DNA from: an uncultured Eubacteriales bacterium
GTDB lineage: Bacteria > Bacillota > Clostridia > Oscillospirales > Oscillospiraceae
Assembly (NCBI GenBank): GCA_900554275.1
Contig: USGS01000016.1
Coordinates: 1-25,904, forward strand
Direction: 5' to 3'
DNA: 25,904 bases
Part shown: one piece after another, positions 8,582 to 17,170 of the stretch
Position numbering within the stretch: position 1 is the first letter of the stretch
How the letters are laid out: every line of letters begins with the position of its first letter
Program-made: the position numbers and the translations under genes
Notes under the pieces: model-generated
The model's database searches: none
What the model saw: the letters and a program-made list of their open reading frames with translations, nothing else
Told to the model about the DNA's origin: nothing

Positions 8582-9894
8582 GAAAGGGACTGCGGACAAC
8601 TGTATACGCGGCAGCGGCGCTGACATTGGCGGCGCTGCTGGTGCTGCTTTTGATGCCGGCCCAGGCGCGTTACCTGCGTACCGCCCAGTGGCAGGCGTCC
8701 TATGCCGCGTCACCGTCTGAGCTGACCAGTGATCTCCTGGCGCTGCGGGATGACAAGGCGCAGCTCCTGCTGGCGGACTGGAGTCCAACGGCGGGGGAGA
8801 AGAAGACGGTGACGTTTGACATGACCTGCCCGGCAGAGCTGCTGCAGGTGTCAACGGTCGAGGAAACGGCGGAAACGCAGCCTGCAGAACCCGTTTTGGT
8901 GACGCTGGGCGCTGTGGATAAGAATTTGCAGGCAGAGACGCAGACGAGCTACTATACTGTAAGCGACGATGTGACCAAGATCACCGTGGCCTTGAAGCTG
9001 ACGGCGCAGACTGTGCCCAAAAGCCCGGTGGCGGTGTGTATGCCCATCCGCGTGAAGCTGGCGGGCGCGGCGGATACCTGGTTTGGCGGCAAACTGTGCT
9101 TTACGCTGTGTCCTGCGGCAGGGAGCGGATCATCCGCTGAAGAACTGGGGCTTTTCAACGATGCGGCCAGCATGACGGAGTATGACCCAGCGCAGCCCTT
9201 TTATGTGCAGTATACGCTTCCCGCTGGCTGCACCGCGGCTGAAATGAAACTGGACGGTGCAGGCTTCCCGGGAGGAACACGGTTCAGCACGGACAATGGC
9301 ATTAGCTATTCGGTGCTGTGTGAGGGCAGACCGATCCCGGTGGAGGCGGGCAGCCAGTCGCTGCTGGTGGATATGAGCAGGGCGACTACGGGGAATGGCA
9401 ACAGAACGCTGCGGCTCACCGCCAATGGCCAGGGCGGGAAGGTATTTACCGATACCCTTGCGCTGACGGCGAAAAGCTGGAGCGGCGATGGGGCTGTCAC
9501 ATATACGGAGGATGGCCTGCCTTCCATGCAGATTCAGCCGTGGAACAGCGGAAGCCTGCGGGTCACAGCGGCCGTGGAACAGCTGGCAAGGGTGGAAGAG
9601 CCTGTGCTGACGGAGAAGCAAGAGAATACAGCCCAGCAGCAACCGCAGACCACCGTTAAGTATGTCAGCGCAGACAAAGTGGTCCAGATCAAATGGACAA
9701 CGGCGGTTGAAGGGGAAGATACGGCGACTGAGGGCAGCAGCCCCGCCAACGCCGCAGAAACGCGAACCCTGACGCTGCTTCCGGCGAAGGATGTCTCCCG
9801 TGTCCCTGCCGGTACTTACCGCGTGACGATCTGCTGGAAGTGCAACGACGTTCTTATAGCGGAGCGTGTGATCCCCTTTTTCGTGACCCGGTGA
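8578..9894 (+). CDS. Secreted beta-rich protein, last gene of the surface operon
   Basis: The chosen start is the ATG at 8578, which overlaps the stop of the upstream gene (ATGA) and follows GAGAAGGGA, giving 438 residues. An upstream ATG at 8545 would only add an arginine-rich stretch read from within the previous gene. The N-terminus is MRKGLRTTVY, then a hydrophobic core (about 11-25), then MPAQARYLRT, matching the ARARF site of the preceding protein. The rest is beta-rich with a Gln/Glu/Thr-rich linker near 340-385 and a final strand region (TYRVTICWKCN). No membrane anchor or sorting signal is present at the C-terminus. The family is not recognised. Tight coupling with the previous gene suggests that the two proteins are needed together. 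Confidence 0.78.
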   Translation: MRKGLRTTVYAAAALTLAALLVLLLMPAQARYLRTAQWQASYAASPSELTSDLLALRDDKAQLLLADWSPTAGEKKTVTFDMTCPAELLQVSTVEETAETQPAEPVLVTLGAVDKNLQAETQTSYYTVSDDVTKITVALKLTAQTVPKSPVAVCMPIRVKLAGAADTWFGGKLCFTLCPAAGSGSSAEELGLFNDAASMTEYDPAQPFYVQYTLPAGCTAAEMKLDGAGFPGGTRFSTDNGISYSVLCEGRPIPVEAGSQSLLVDMSRATTGNGNRTLRLTANGQGGKVFTDTLALTAKSWSGDGAVTYTEDGLPSMQIQPWNSGSLRVTAAVEQLARVEEPVLTEKQENTAQQQPQTTVKYVSADKVVQIKWTTAVEGEDTATEGSSPANAAETRTLTLLPAKDVSRVPAGTYRVTICWKCNDVLIAERVIPFFVTR

Positions 9895-10046
9895 AGCGCT
9901 TGAAGACGTCCCCGTTGGAGCTTCGGTAGTGGCTTCTATTTCTGGCTTCATTTGGTTTGTTTTCCCGGCGTAGAGTGGCTATTTTCGCCCAAATCGAACA
10001 TGCAGCGTCCGTGAAATACATAGCAGCATTGACAGTGTAGTAAAGG

Positions 10047-10097
10047 GATTCCCGGCAGATTGCGGAAAACGCAGCCTGCTGGGGATTTTCATTTTTC
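10047..10097 (+). terminator. Probable intrinsic terminator after the surface operon
   Basis: CCCGGCAG (10051-10058) can pair with CTGCTGGG (10076-10083) with one G-U pair, and the loop contains a small GCG/CGC stem. It is followed by TTTTCATTTTT. It lies about 150 bp past the last operon gene and before the pilin gene, so it separates the two units. In the rest of the 292-bp gap (9895-10186) I see only AT-rich sequence from about 10,085 that should carry the pilin promoter. Confidence 0.6.
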
Positions 10098-10186
10098 GAT
10101 TTTGCAGCTTTCTCGTTGCAAACATCTCAAAATTATGATAGGATGGCATATAAAGAATATATATCCAAGATAAAGCAGGGATTATA

Positions 10187-11113
10187 GTGAAACGAATCAG
10201 AAATGGATTTACGTTGATGGAAATGCTGATCGTCATTGCGATCATCGCTGTATTGATCGCGATTGCGATCCCGGTATTTTCATCACAGCTTGAAAAAACC
10301 CGAGAAGCGGCTGACCTTGCAAATGTGCGCTCCGCTTATGCGCAGGTATCTGCAGAGGCACTGCTGGGGAATTCGGAGACCACCGTGACTGTTGACCTGA
10401 AGCAGAAGCGGGCCGACTGGCAATCGGTCGATCCGGTGAATATCGGCGGTATCGTCCATTACAAAAAGCAAGGAGACACGAATAATTGGAAAGGCGTTGC
10501 TGCGCCGAATGGAACCTGTGTTGTTTCATATAATGAAAATTACGGAATCATTCTGACTTGGAGCGGGAAAGCCGACCCTTCTGCTCCCAAGTATCCGTTT
10601 AACACAAGCGTGACGGATTTCTTCCCACTTCTATATAGTACAGACTTTTGGAAAAACGGCGCTGTAAATACTCACTCCAACTTCGAGTTTGACTCCAGAT
10701 GTCCGAAGTCAGATTATGTTCCGGCTATCTACGAAGCAATCGGAAAGTTGGACAACACTCTCCTGCAGCAGCCGGACTGCACATGGGCCTATCTTGGCGA
10801 CGGAAGAGACGGGCAAGAAGCAAATCGGTATCTTTTCTGGACGTCTCTGAACACGGACAAAGTCGGAGTCGGAAATAATATTCCCGTAATTATTCAAACC
10901 GGCAAAGGGAAATATTATGTTTCCGAAACCACGACCGGCGAGCGAAAAAAAGACGGCAAAACCTATGTTGCCGTTTCTCAATCACTTGTTTTACAAAAGC
11001 AATATAAGGAAATCCTGGAAAAAGGAGAACAGTATTCCTCCTTGGAAGCAGCATACGATGCCTATCTCAAAGCCTTGGGCGATTCCAAGTATGATTCGGT
11101 TCGCCAGCCTTAA
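10187..11113 (+). CDS. Type IV prepilin-like protein
   Basis: This 308-residue protein starts with GTG at 10187 (AGGGA lies about 5 bp upstream; a downstream ATG would remove the processing site). It shows a textbook class III (type IV pilin/pseudopilin) leader: MKRIRNG, then F-T-L-M-E. A prepilin peptidase would cut after Gly7, leaving Phe+1 and Glu+5. A hydrophobic helix of about 20 residues follows (LIVIAIIAVLIAIAIPVF), and then an amphipathic helix. The C-terminal domain of about 240 residues is large for a major pilin and has an acidic/aromatic make-up. No pilus ATPase, platform protein or prepilin peptidase is in the window. The gene has its own terminator and a more AT-rich composition than both neighbours, which could mean separate acquisition. 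A pseudopilin or stand-alone surface pilin are both possible. Confidence 0.9.
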   Translation: MKRIRNGFTLMEMLIVIAIIAVLIAIAIPVFSSQLEKTREAADLANVRSAYAQVSAEALLGNSETTVTVDLKQKRADWQSVDPVNIGGIVHYKKQGDTNNWKGVAAPNGTCVVSYNENYGIILTWSGKADPSAPKYPFNTSVTDFFPLLYSTDFWKNGAVNTHSNFEFDSRCPKSDYVPAIYEAIGKLDNTLLQQPDCTWAYLGDGRDGQEANRYLFWTSLNTDKVGVGNNIPVIIQTGKGKYYVSETTTGERKKDGKTYVAVSQSLVLQKQYKEILEKGEQYSSLEAAYDAYLKALGDSKYDSVRQP

Positions 11114-11168
11114 GGTGCGTTGCTCCGCTATAATCGCTGCCGAATCGACCATGAGGTAATCTGCGGGA

Positions 11169-11218
11169 ACAGCCGCAGGCCATTCAATGCGATGGCCTGC
11201 GGCTGTCGGCAATTTTTG
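11169..11218 (+). terminator. Strong intrinsic terminator after the pilin gene
   Basis: A perfect 15-bp stem (11169-11183 with 11192-11206, core CAGCCGCAGGCCAT) with an 8-nt loop, followed by CGGCAATTTTT on the + strand. There is no U-run on the - strand side, so it mainly serves the pilin gene; no separate terminator was found for the convergent galM. Confidence 0.88.
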
Positions 11219-11271
11219 ATTATGACATCCCACGCCGTGGAGGTATCCCCGGCTCTGCTTTTTGCCGCGTC

Positions 11272-12288
11272 CTATCGGACAAAGAAGCAATAAAGGGTAT
11301 TCTCGCGGTATGTCACACCGGCCCGCAGGATGGGAGAGGGAAAGGCCGCATGATTCACAGCGTCCGGAAACCGCTGTGTTTCCAGGCAGATCCCGTGGAA
11401 AGGCCCATAGAGTGCCCCTTGCTTTCCGGTGCGTTCCGTCAGCCATCCCGCCGTATATAGCTGCATTCCCTCCATTGAGGTGGTCAGTTCCATTCCGATG
11501 CCAGTGGCGGGACACCACAGCTCCGCCACCGGTGCTTGCCCCACATTGAGAACATAGTTGTGATCATATCCATGCCCGCCGTTCAGAGATACATTGCGGA
11601 GGCGGCTCTTCAGCTCCGTGGGCGCACGGAGATCCAGCAGTGTCCCCTCCACCTCCGCCAGCTGTCCCGTTGGGATGTTCTCTTCATCTGTCGGCGTATA
11701 GCGACCGGCCCGTACCGTCAGCACATGGTCATCCACCGTGCCGCTGTCATGTCCTCCCAGATTGAAATAAGTGTGGTTCGTCAGGTTAACCACGGTGTCC
11801 TTCTCCGCCGCCGCACGGTACTCTATGGTGAGCGTACTGTCTGCCAAGCGGTAGGTGACCTCCACACGGACAGCGCCGGGGAAGCCCTCCTCCCCGTCGG
11901 GGGAGGTGTAGGTGAATGTGACCGCATTCTCGGCGCAGGTGAAGTCCCACAGCTTCTTGTGGAAGCCCTCGTTTCCTCCGTGGAGGCAGTTCCTTCCCTC
12001 GTTTGCCGTAACACGGTACGCCGTGCCGTCGATGCTGAAGCCTGCTCCGCCGATGCGGTTGGCACAGCGCCCGATGGTTCCGCCGAAGCAGGCATCCATG
12101 TGCCGATAGCTTTCTAACTCGTCGTAGCCCAGGCAGATGTCCGTCATCTTGCCGTTTCTGTCCGGCACATAGATGCTACGGACGGCTGCGCCGTAGGGCA
12201 GCAGCTCCACGACGCACCTGCCGTCGGAAAGCTCGATGAGAGGGATCTCCCTGCCGTCCAGCACGCCAAAGGGTGTCAGTCGGCACAT
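11272..12288 (-). CDS. galM: Galactose mutarotase (aldose 1-epimerase)
   Basis: A 338-residue cytoplasmic enzyme interconverting alpha- and beta-D-galactose so that GalK receives the alpha anomer. Family landmarks are NRIGG (77-81), the active-site histidine in CLHGG (His103), the second histidine in NLTNHTYFNLGGH (His172) and the catalytic base Glu303 in GICLETQ. The length matches the family. The ATG lies 3 bp past the galE stop, so it is the last gene of the gal operon. There is no recognisable U-rich terminator directly downstream on this strand; the convergent pilin terminator hairpin lies about 65 bp beyond its stop. Confidence 0.95.
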   Translation of the reverse strand: MCRLTPFGVLDGREIPLIELSDGRCVVELLPYGAAVRSIYVPDRNGKMTDICLGYDELESYRHMDACFGGTIGRCANRIGGAGFSIDGTAYRVTANEGRNCLHGGNEGFHKKLWDFTCAENAVTFTYTSPDGEEGFPGAVRVEVTYRLADSTLTIEYRAAAEKDTVVNLTNHTYFNLGGHDSGTVDDHVLTVRAGRYTPTDEENIPTGQLAEVEGTLLDLRAPTELKSRLRNVSLNGGHGYDHNYVLNVGQAPVAELWCPATGIGMELTTSMEGMQLYTAGWLTERTGKQGALYGPFHGICLETQRFPDAVNHAAFPSPILRAGVTYRENTLYCFFVR

Positions 12289-12291
12289 ACC

Positions 12292-13281
12292 TCAGCCCTC
12301 ATAGCCGTTGGGGTGGCCGCTGTGCCACGCCCACGCGTCGGCAACGATCTGCTCCAGACTGCGGCTGGGCTTCCAGCCCAGCACCTCCACCGCCTTCTTG
12401 GGGGAGGCGATCAGCACGGAGGGGTCGCCGGGGCGGCGAGGCTCCACCTTGGCCGGGATCTCCCGGCCGGTGATACGGCGGGCGGTGTCGATGATCTCGC
12501 GGACGGAGTAGCCGTTGCCGCTGCCCAGATTGAACACATCGCTCTTACCGCCCCGATCCAGATACTCCAGCGCCAGCAGGTGCGCCTCCGCCAGATCCTT
12601 CACATGGATGTAGTCCCGCACGCAGGTGCCGTCTGGCGTGGGATAGTCCTCGCCGAAGATGCCGATATGCTCCTGCCGTCCCAGCGCCGTTTTCATCACC
12701 AGCGGGAGCAGGTGGGATTCCGGCTCGTGATCCTCGCCGATGCCTGCCTCCGTGTCGGAACCGGCGGCATTGAAGTAGCGCAGCGCCGCATAGCGGATGC
12801 CATAGGCTCTGTCACACCATTTCAGCATATTCTCGATGGCCAGTTTGGTGGCGCCGTAGGGGTTGGTGGGCTCGGTGCGGTCGCACTCCTCGATGGGCTG
12901 CTTCTCCGGCTCGCCGTAGGTGGCCGCCGTGGAGGAGAACACGATCTTATCCACGCCATGCGCCTTCATCGCCGAGAGCAGCGACACCGCACCCTCCACA
13001 TTATTTCCGTAGTATTTCAGCGGATCAACAACGCTCTCGCCCACCAGGGAGCAGGCCGCGAAATTGATCACGCCGTCGATCTTGTTCTCCGTGAACAGGC
13101 GGTCGAGGAACGCGGCGTCCCGCAGGTCGCCTACATAGAGCTTCCACGCTCCCTTGACAGACTGCCAGTGCCCGGTGCGCAGGTTGTCCGCCACGACCAC
13201 CTCATAGCCCTGTTTGACCAGCAGTACCGTCATGTGGCTGCCGATATATCCGGCACCGCCAGCCACCAAAATGGTTTTCAT
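12292..13281 (-). CDS. galE: UDP-glucose 4-epimerase
   Basis: A 329-residue short-chain dehydrogenase-type enzyme that interconverts UDP-galactose and UDP-glucose with bound NAD. It has the Rossmann motif GGAGYIGSH (8-16), SSTAATYG (116-123) providing the Ser/Thr of the active site, and the catalytic pair Tyr142 and Lys146 in PYGATK. The family-typical DYIHVKDLAEAH and GNGYSVREII segments are present. It is preceded by galT with an 18-bp gap and followed by galM after 3 bp. It completes the Leloir pathway by regenerating UDP-glucose, and also supplies UDP-galactose for surface polysaccharides when galactose is absent. Confidence 0.97.
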   Translation of the reverse strand: MKTILVAGGAGYIGSHMTVLLVKQGYEVVVADNLRTGHWQSVKGAWKLYVGDLRDAAFLDRLFTENKIDGVINFAACSLVGESVVDPLKYYGNNVEGAVSLLSAMKAHGVDKIVFSSTAATYGEPEKQPIEECDRTEPTNPYGATKLAIENMLKWCDRAYGIRYAALRYFNAAGSDTEAGIGEDHEPESHLLPLVMKTALGRQEHIGIFGEDYPTPDGTCVRDYIHVKDLAEAHLLALEYLDRGGKSDVFNLGSGNGYSVREIIDTARRITGREIPAKVEPRRPGDPSVLIASPKKAVEVLGWKPSRSLEQIVADAWAWHSGHPNGYEG

Positions 13282-13299
13282 ACTCGCGTCCTCATCCTT

Positions 13300-14784
13300 T
13301 CATACACTTTGAATAAACCGTAAAAAGGTCTCCCGGCCCTCCGGGGTACACTTGAAAACGCCGGCGTGCTCCAGCACCTGCGCAAATACCGCGCCCACCT
13401 CCTGCCGCAGCAGATCTTCGGCGTTTTCCGCCGTGAACACATGGCGGATTTTCAGTTCCTCCGCCCAGTCCGCGTGCTTGGCCAGCGCCTCGTCGGCCCG
13501 CAGATCGTCGCCCCGCACCAGCGCCCGCGCCACGCCGCCCAGCTCGTCCTTCAGCCGCGCCGGAAGCACCGCCAGGCCCATGACCTCGATGAGACCGATG
13601 TTCTCCTTCTTAATGTGGTGCAGCTCTTGATGGGGGTGGTACACCCCCAGGGGATATTCCGCGGTGGTGATGTTGTTGCGCAGCACCAGATCCAGCTCGA
13701 ACTGCCCCGCCCGCATCCGGGCGATGGGGGTGATGGTGTTGTGCATCTCGCCGTCCGTCTCCGCGAAAATGAAGGCCGCCGCGTCCGTATAGCCCCGCCA
13801 CGCGGTCAGAATGCGCTCCGCCAGCTCCACCAGACGCTGATCATCCTTGCAGCGGAGACGGATCACAGACATGGGCCACTTGACAATGCCGGCCTCCACA
13901 TCTGCAAAGCCCCGGAAGGTGACATGCTGCTCCACAGGGGCTTTTTCCATGGCAAAAACATAGCGGCCGCCCTGGAAATGGTCGTGGCTGAGAATAGAGC
14001 CGCCCACGATGGGGAGATCGGCGTTGCTGCCCACAAAGTAGTGGGGGAACTGCCTGATGAAGTCCAGCAGCTTGCGGAAGGTGGCTTTGTCGATCTTCAT
14101 GGGGGTGTGCCGGCCGTTCAAAACGATGCAGTGCTCGTTGTAGTAGACATAGGGGCTGTACTGGAGGAACCAGTCCTCCTGATGGATGGTGACGGGGATG
14201 ATCCGGTGGTTCTGCCGGGCGGGGTGGTTGAGCCGTCCGGCGTAGCCCTCGTTCTCTCTGCACAGCAGGCACTTCGGATAGCCGCGCTGGGGGGCGGCTT
14301 TGGCCGCAGCAATGGCCTTGGGGTCCTTCTCCGGCTTGGAGAGGTTGATGGTGATGTCCAGCTCGCCGTAGGGGGTGACGGCCTTCCACTTCCTGTCCCG
14401 CGCAACGCGGTAACGGCGGATGTAGTCCGTGTCCCGACAGAAGCGGTAAAACCAGTCTGTGGCCTCCTTCGGGTCGGCCTGATACCGTCGCCGGAATTCA
14501 CTGATGACCTGAGCGGGCCGGGGCGTCAGCATGCCCATCAGCTCCGTGTCGAAAAGGTCGCGGCTGACCGCGTCATTCTGTATGACGCCCCGCGCCGCCG
14601 CGTCTTCCAGCAGCTCCCTCAAGATGTCCTCCAAGGGCCGCTCCCGCGCCGTCTGCGGATCTTCCCAGGATTCCAGCTTCATAGCTTGTAGCAGGGCGTT
14701 GGAGGCCCATGTGCGGTCACATCCCTCTATAAGCCCTGTGCGCAGGGCGTAGCCCAGCAGATCTTCAATGGCCTGATAGCACAT
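13300..14784 (-). CDS. galT: UDP-glucose--hexose-1-phosphate uridylyltransferase, type 2 (Firmicutes)
   Basis: The chosen ATG at 14784 (MCYQAIEDLL) follows GGGGGTG on the - strand and gives 494 residues, the usual length of the Firmicutes-type GalT. The frame runs further upstream, but that part overlaps galK and reads as low-complexity Arg/Trp/Ala sequence, so I exclude it. Motifs seen are KCLLCRENEG, HPARQNHRIIPV, YYNEHCIVLNGRHTPM and the active-site region LSHDHFQGG (about residues 264-272, HxHxQ). The enzyme moves UMP from UDP-glucose to galactose-1-phosphate. It lies 10 bp after galK and 18 bp before galE. Confidence 0.96.
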   Translation of the reverse strand: MCYQAIEDLLGYALRTGLIEGCDRTWASNALLQAMKLESWEDPQTARERPLEDILRELLEDAAARGVIQNDAVSRDLFDTELMGMLTPRPAQVISEFRRRYQADPKEATDWFYRFCRDTDYIRRYRVARDRKWKAVTPYGELDITINLSKPEKDPKAIAAAKAAPQRGYPKCLLCRENEGYAGRLNHPARQNHRIIPVTIHQEDWFLQYSPYVYYNEHCIVLNGRHTPMKIDKATFRKLLDFIRQFPHYFVGSNADLPIVGGSILSHDHFQGGRYVFAMEKAPVEQHVTFRGFADVEAGIVKWPMSVIRLRCKDDQRLVELAERILTAWRGYTDAAAFIFAETDGEMHNTITPIARMRAGQFELDLVLRNNITTAEYPLGVYHPHQELHHIKKENIGLIEVMGLAVLPARLKDELGGVARALVRGDDLRADEALAKHADWAEELKIRHVFTAENAEDLLRQEVGAVFAQVLEHAGVFKCTPEGRETFLRFIQSV

Positions 14785-14794
14785 GACGCACCCC

Positions 14795-16078
14795 CTATCC
14801 CAGCCGGATGCCGCCGGCCGGCCGGATGCGCACCACGTGGCAGCAGCCCCGTCCCAGCGAGGCTTCCACCCTGTCGCGGAAGCCGTCCAGCATATCCAGC
14901 GGCACGAACGCCTGCGCTGTGCCGCCAAAGCCGCCGCCGTGGACACGGACGGCGCCCCGCCCCTCCAGCATACGCTCGCACAGGGTGATGGTCACCATCA
15001 GCTCCTGCGCCGCCGTGCTGCCGGTGGGAATGATATTCTGCAAATACATGGCGGAAGAGCGCCCCGACTCCCGCACCAGCGTAAGAAACCGCTGGAAATC
15101 GCCGCTGCGGAGCGCCTGTACCTCCTCCCGCACGCGGCGGTTCTCGCCGTAGACGTGGAAGGCGCGGTTTACCGCCCGATCCCCCGCCGCCTTTCTGACC
15201 TGGGGCAGCTCCGCAAGGAAGGCCTCCTCCGGCACCTCCCGCAGCACCTCTTTGCCGAACACGCGGCAGACCGCCCGCAGCTCCTCGGTGATGGCGCTGT
15301 ACTCACCGGTCAGATCCTCGTGTCCCGCGCCGGAGTCCAGAATACACAGGGCATAGCCGCAGGCGTGGAGATCCACGTCCAGCCGCTCCACCGCCGGGTG
15401 GGCTGTATCCGCGAAGTCGATGGCCACCACGCCGCCCACGGAGGAGGCCGTCTGGTCCATCAGGCCGCAGGGCTTTCCGAAGAACACGTTTTCCGCATAC
15501 TGGCCGATCTGCGCCAGCTCCACCGGCGTACAGTGCCCCGCCCAGAACAGCTCGTTGAGCATGGTTCCCATCAGCACCTCAAAGGCGGCGGAGGAGCTGA
15601 GGCCGCTGCCCTTGGGGACGGTGGAGGTCATATACACGTCCAGACCCCTGCCCCGCAGGGCACAGCTCAGCTCCTGCATCCGGGACGCCACGCCCCGGAT
15701 CAGCGCCGCCGAGGTGTTTTTCTCCCCCTCCTGCGGAGTCAGCTCCCGAAGGGATACCTCCGTCATGGGATAGCCCTGGGACAGCACGCGGATAACACCG
15801 CTGTCGGTGACGGCTGCCGCCGCCAGAATGTCCAGATCCACGGCGGCGGCCAAAACGTAGCCCCGCTGGTGATCGGTGTGGTTGCCGCCCAGCTCCGTGC
15901 GGCCCGGCGCGCTGAACAGCGCCTGTGCCGGATAGCCAAAGGTCTGACGGAAGCCCTCCGCGGCCTCCATACAGCGGGTGCGCGCCCGATCCTTGCCCTC
16001 CCTGCCGTAAAGGCGGATGAGGGTTTCTTCAAATGAGAGCTGCTCCAGACATGCCTCCAGCCTTGTATGTATCGTCAT
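14795..16078 (-). CDS. galK: Galactokinase
   Basis: A 427-residue GHMP-family kinase that phosphorylates alpha-D-galactose at C1 using ATP. The galactokinase signature GRTELGGNHTDH is at 59-70, the ATP-binding loop PKGSGLSSSAA at 155-165, the catalytic Asp208 in CGLMDQTASSVGG, and the C-terminal GGGFGGTAQAF motif near residue 380. A strong AAGGAGGAG ribosome binding site lies just before the ATG. The 49-bp gap to the upstream binding-protein gene holds a short hairpin. It is the first Leloir gene in the operon, directly downstream of the sensing genes. Confidence 0.97.
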   Translation of the reverse strand: MTIHTRLEACLEQLSFEETLIRLYGREGKDRARTRCMEAAEGFRQTFGYPAQALFSAPGRTELGGNHTDHQRGYVLAAAVDLDILAAAAVTDSGVIRVLSQGYPMTEVSLRELTPQEGEKNTSAALIRGVASRMQELSCALRGRGLDVYMTSTVPKGSGLSSSAAFEVLMGTMLNELFWAGHCTPVELAQIGQYAENVFFGKPCGLMDQTASSVGGVVAIDFADTAHPAVERLDVDLHACGYALCILDSGAGHEDLTGEYSAITEELRAVCRVFGKEVLREVPEEAFLAELPQVRKAAGDRAVNRAFHVYGENRRVREEVQALRSGDFQRFLTLVRESGRSSAMYLQNIIPTGSTAAQELMVTITLCERMLEGRGAVRVHGGGFGGTAQAFVPLDMLDGFRDRVEASLGRGCCHVVRIRPAGGIRLG

Positions 16079-16101
16079 CTGCTCCTCCTTGTTCTCTTCG
16101 T

Positions 16102-16120
16102 AAAGGGGCTTATCCCCTTT
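16102..16120 (-). other. Small intercistronic hairpin before galK
   Basis: AAAGGGG and CCCCTTT form a 7-bp perfect stem with a 5-nt loop between the second mglB-like gene and galK. No U-run follows on the - strand, so a terminator is unlikely; an mRNA processing or stability element is possible. Confidence 0.5.
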
Positions 16121-16127
16121 GGGGGCG

Positions 16128-17147
16128 TCAGCCCTCCGGCTGCTCCGCCGTGACCGCCTCGTACCGCAGCCATACGTAGCTGCCGTCCGTTACCTCCATC
16201 CCCTGCGGGGGTGTCCCCTCTGACGAGAGGGAGACAGCCATGCTTATCAGGCTCTCCGCCAGGCCGACGGCATCGTTGCGAACGGTGCCCTCCAGTGTTC
16301 CCTCCCGCAGCGCCTCCATTGCCGGCGGTGTGGCATCCACACCCACGATGAACGGCAAACTGCTTTTACCCAGCCCGGCCTCGGTGCAGGCGTCGATAGC
16401 GCCCAGCGCCATGTCGTCGTTGTTGGCAAAGACCACCTCTATCGCATCCCCGAATTCCCGAAGCCATTGACGCATCCGGATGCCGGCCTGCCCGCGCTGC
16501 CAGTTGGCGGCGGCGCTGGCCAGCTTCTCCGTGGAGACGCCGGCCTTTATCAGGGTAGAGATGCTGTACTCCGTCCGGAGCAGGGCATCCTGGTGTCCCG
16601 GCTCTCCCTCCAGCATCACGTATTGCAGCACGCCGTCGCCATTTCGGTCCAGCTCATCCCGACGGCTCTGCCATGCGTCCAGCACCAGCTCGCCCTGCAA
16701 TACCCCAGCGTCCCCCGCCGGAAGCCCCACATAGTAGGCATGCTGCCAGCGGCGCAGATCCTCTTCCACCGGCTCGCGGTTAAAGAAGATCACCGGCACA
16801 TCCGCTGTCTGTGCCTTGTCGATGATAACGGCCGCCGCCGTGCGGTCCACGACATTGACGCAGATCACATCGTAGCCCCGCTCCAGAAAGCGATCTACCT
16901 GCTCGTTCTGCGTGGCCTGACTTTCTTTGCCGTCGGCAATATATAAATTGATCTTTATGCCCTGACCATCTCCCGTTTCCAGCGCAGCCCGCTGCAATTC
17001 TCGGGTCACGGTTTCAATAAAGGTATCCTCCTGTTGGTACAGCGCCACTCCGACCCGAAGCGTTCTGCCCACGCCTGTATCCGCACGACAGGCAGGCAGC
17101 GCCAGCAGCAGGGTCAGCGCGGCGATCAGGCAAACGATCCTCTTCAT
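16128..17147 (-). CDS. Galactose/glucose-binding lipoprotein, second MglB homologue
   Basis: A 339-residue lipoprotein: signal peptide with lipobox LPAC (Cys20), then a Peripla_BP_4 fold. Aligned by eye to E. coli MglB, all the classical ligand contacts are kept: Asp41, Phe43, Asn98, His185, Asp187 and Arg191 (in GEPGHQDALLR), Trp217, Asn243, Asp271 and Asn291. The calcium loop DRNGDG (167-172) is also present. It lies 23 bp after the membrane-anchored binding protein and 49 bp before galK, without its own permease or ATPase. It could feed the MglAC transporter encoded further on or present galactose to the sensor kinase complex; the operon position favours at least a sensing role, which is inference. 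A GGGAGAGGAG site precedes the ATG. Confidence 0.9.
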   Translation of the reverse strand: MKRIVCLIAALTLLLALPACRADTGVGRTLRVGVALYQQEDTFIETVTRELQRAALETGDGQGIKINLYIADGKESQATQNEQVDRFLERGYDVICVNVVDRTAAAVIIDKAQTADVPVIFFNREPVEEDLRRWQHAYYVGLPAGDAGVLQGELVLDAWQSRRDELDRNGDGVLQYVMLEGEPGHQDALLRTEYSISTLIKAGVSTEKLASAAANWQRGQAGIRMRQWLREFGDAIEVVFANNDDMALGAIDACTEAGLGKSSLPFIVGVDATPPAMEALREGTLEGTVRNDAVGLAESLISMAVSLSSEGTPPQGMEVTDGSYVWLRYEAVTAEQPEG

Positions 17148-17170
17148 ACCGTCTCCTCTCCCTTACAAGC

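Noticed and set aside
10116..10139. TTGCAA followed by TATGAT as a pilin promoter
   Set aside because: The spacer is only 12 bp, too short for a sigma-A promoter; another start in this AT-rich stretch is more likely, but I could not choose one.
14785..14946. N-terminal extension of GalT to 548 residues
   Set aside because: It overlaps galK, is Arg/Trp/Ala-rich and does not match the family; the ATG at 14784 gives the usual length.
12313..16036. Long + strand open frames opposite galE, galT and galK (about 336-441 codons)
   Set aside because: They mirror the Leloir genes, which have clear catalytic motifs on the other strand; the products are low-complexity His/Arg/Gly/Leu-rich.
16102..16120. 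Terminator between the second MglB gene and galK
   Set aside because: The stem is only 7 bp and no U-run follows on the - strand; listed as an intercistronic hairpin.
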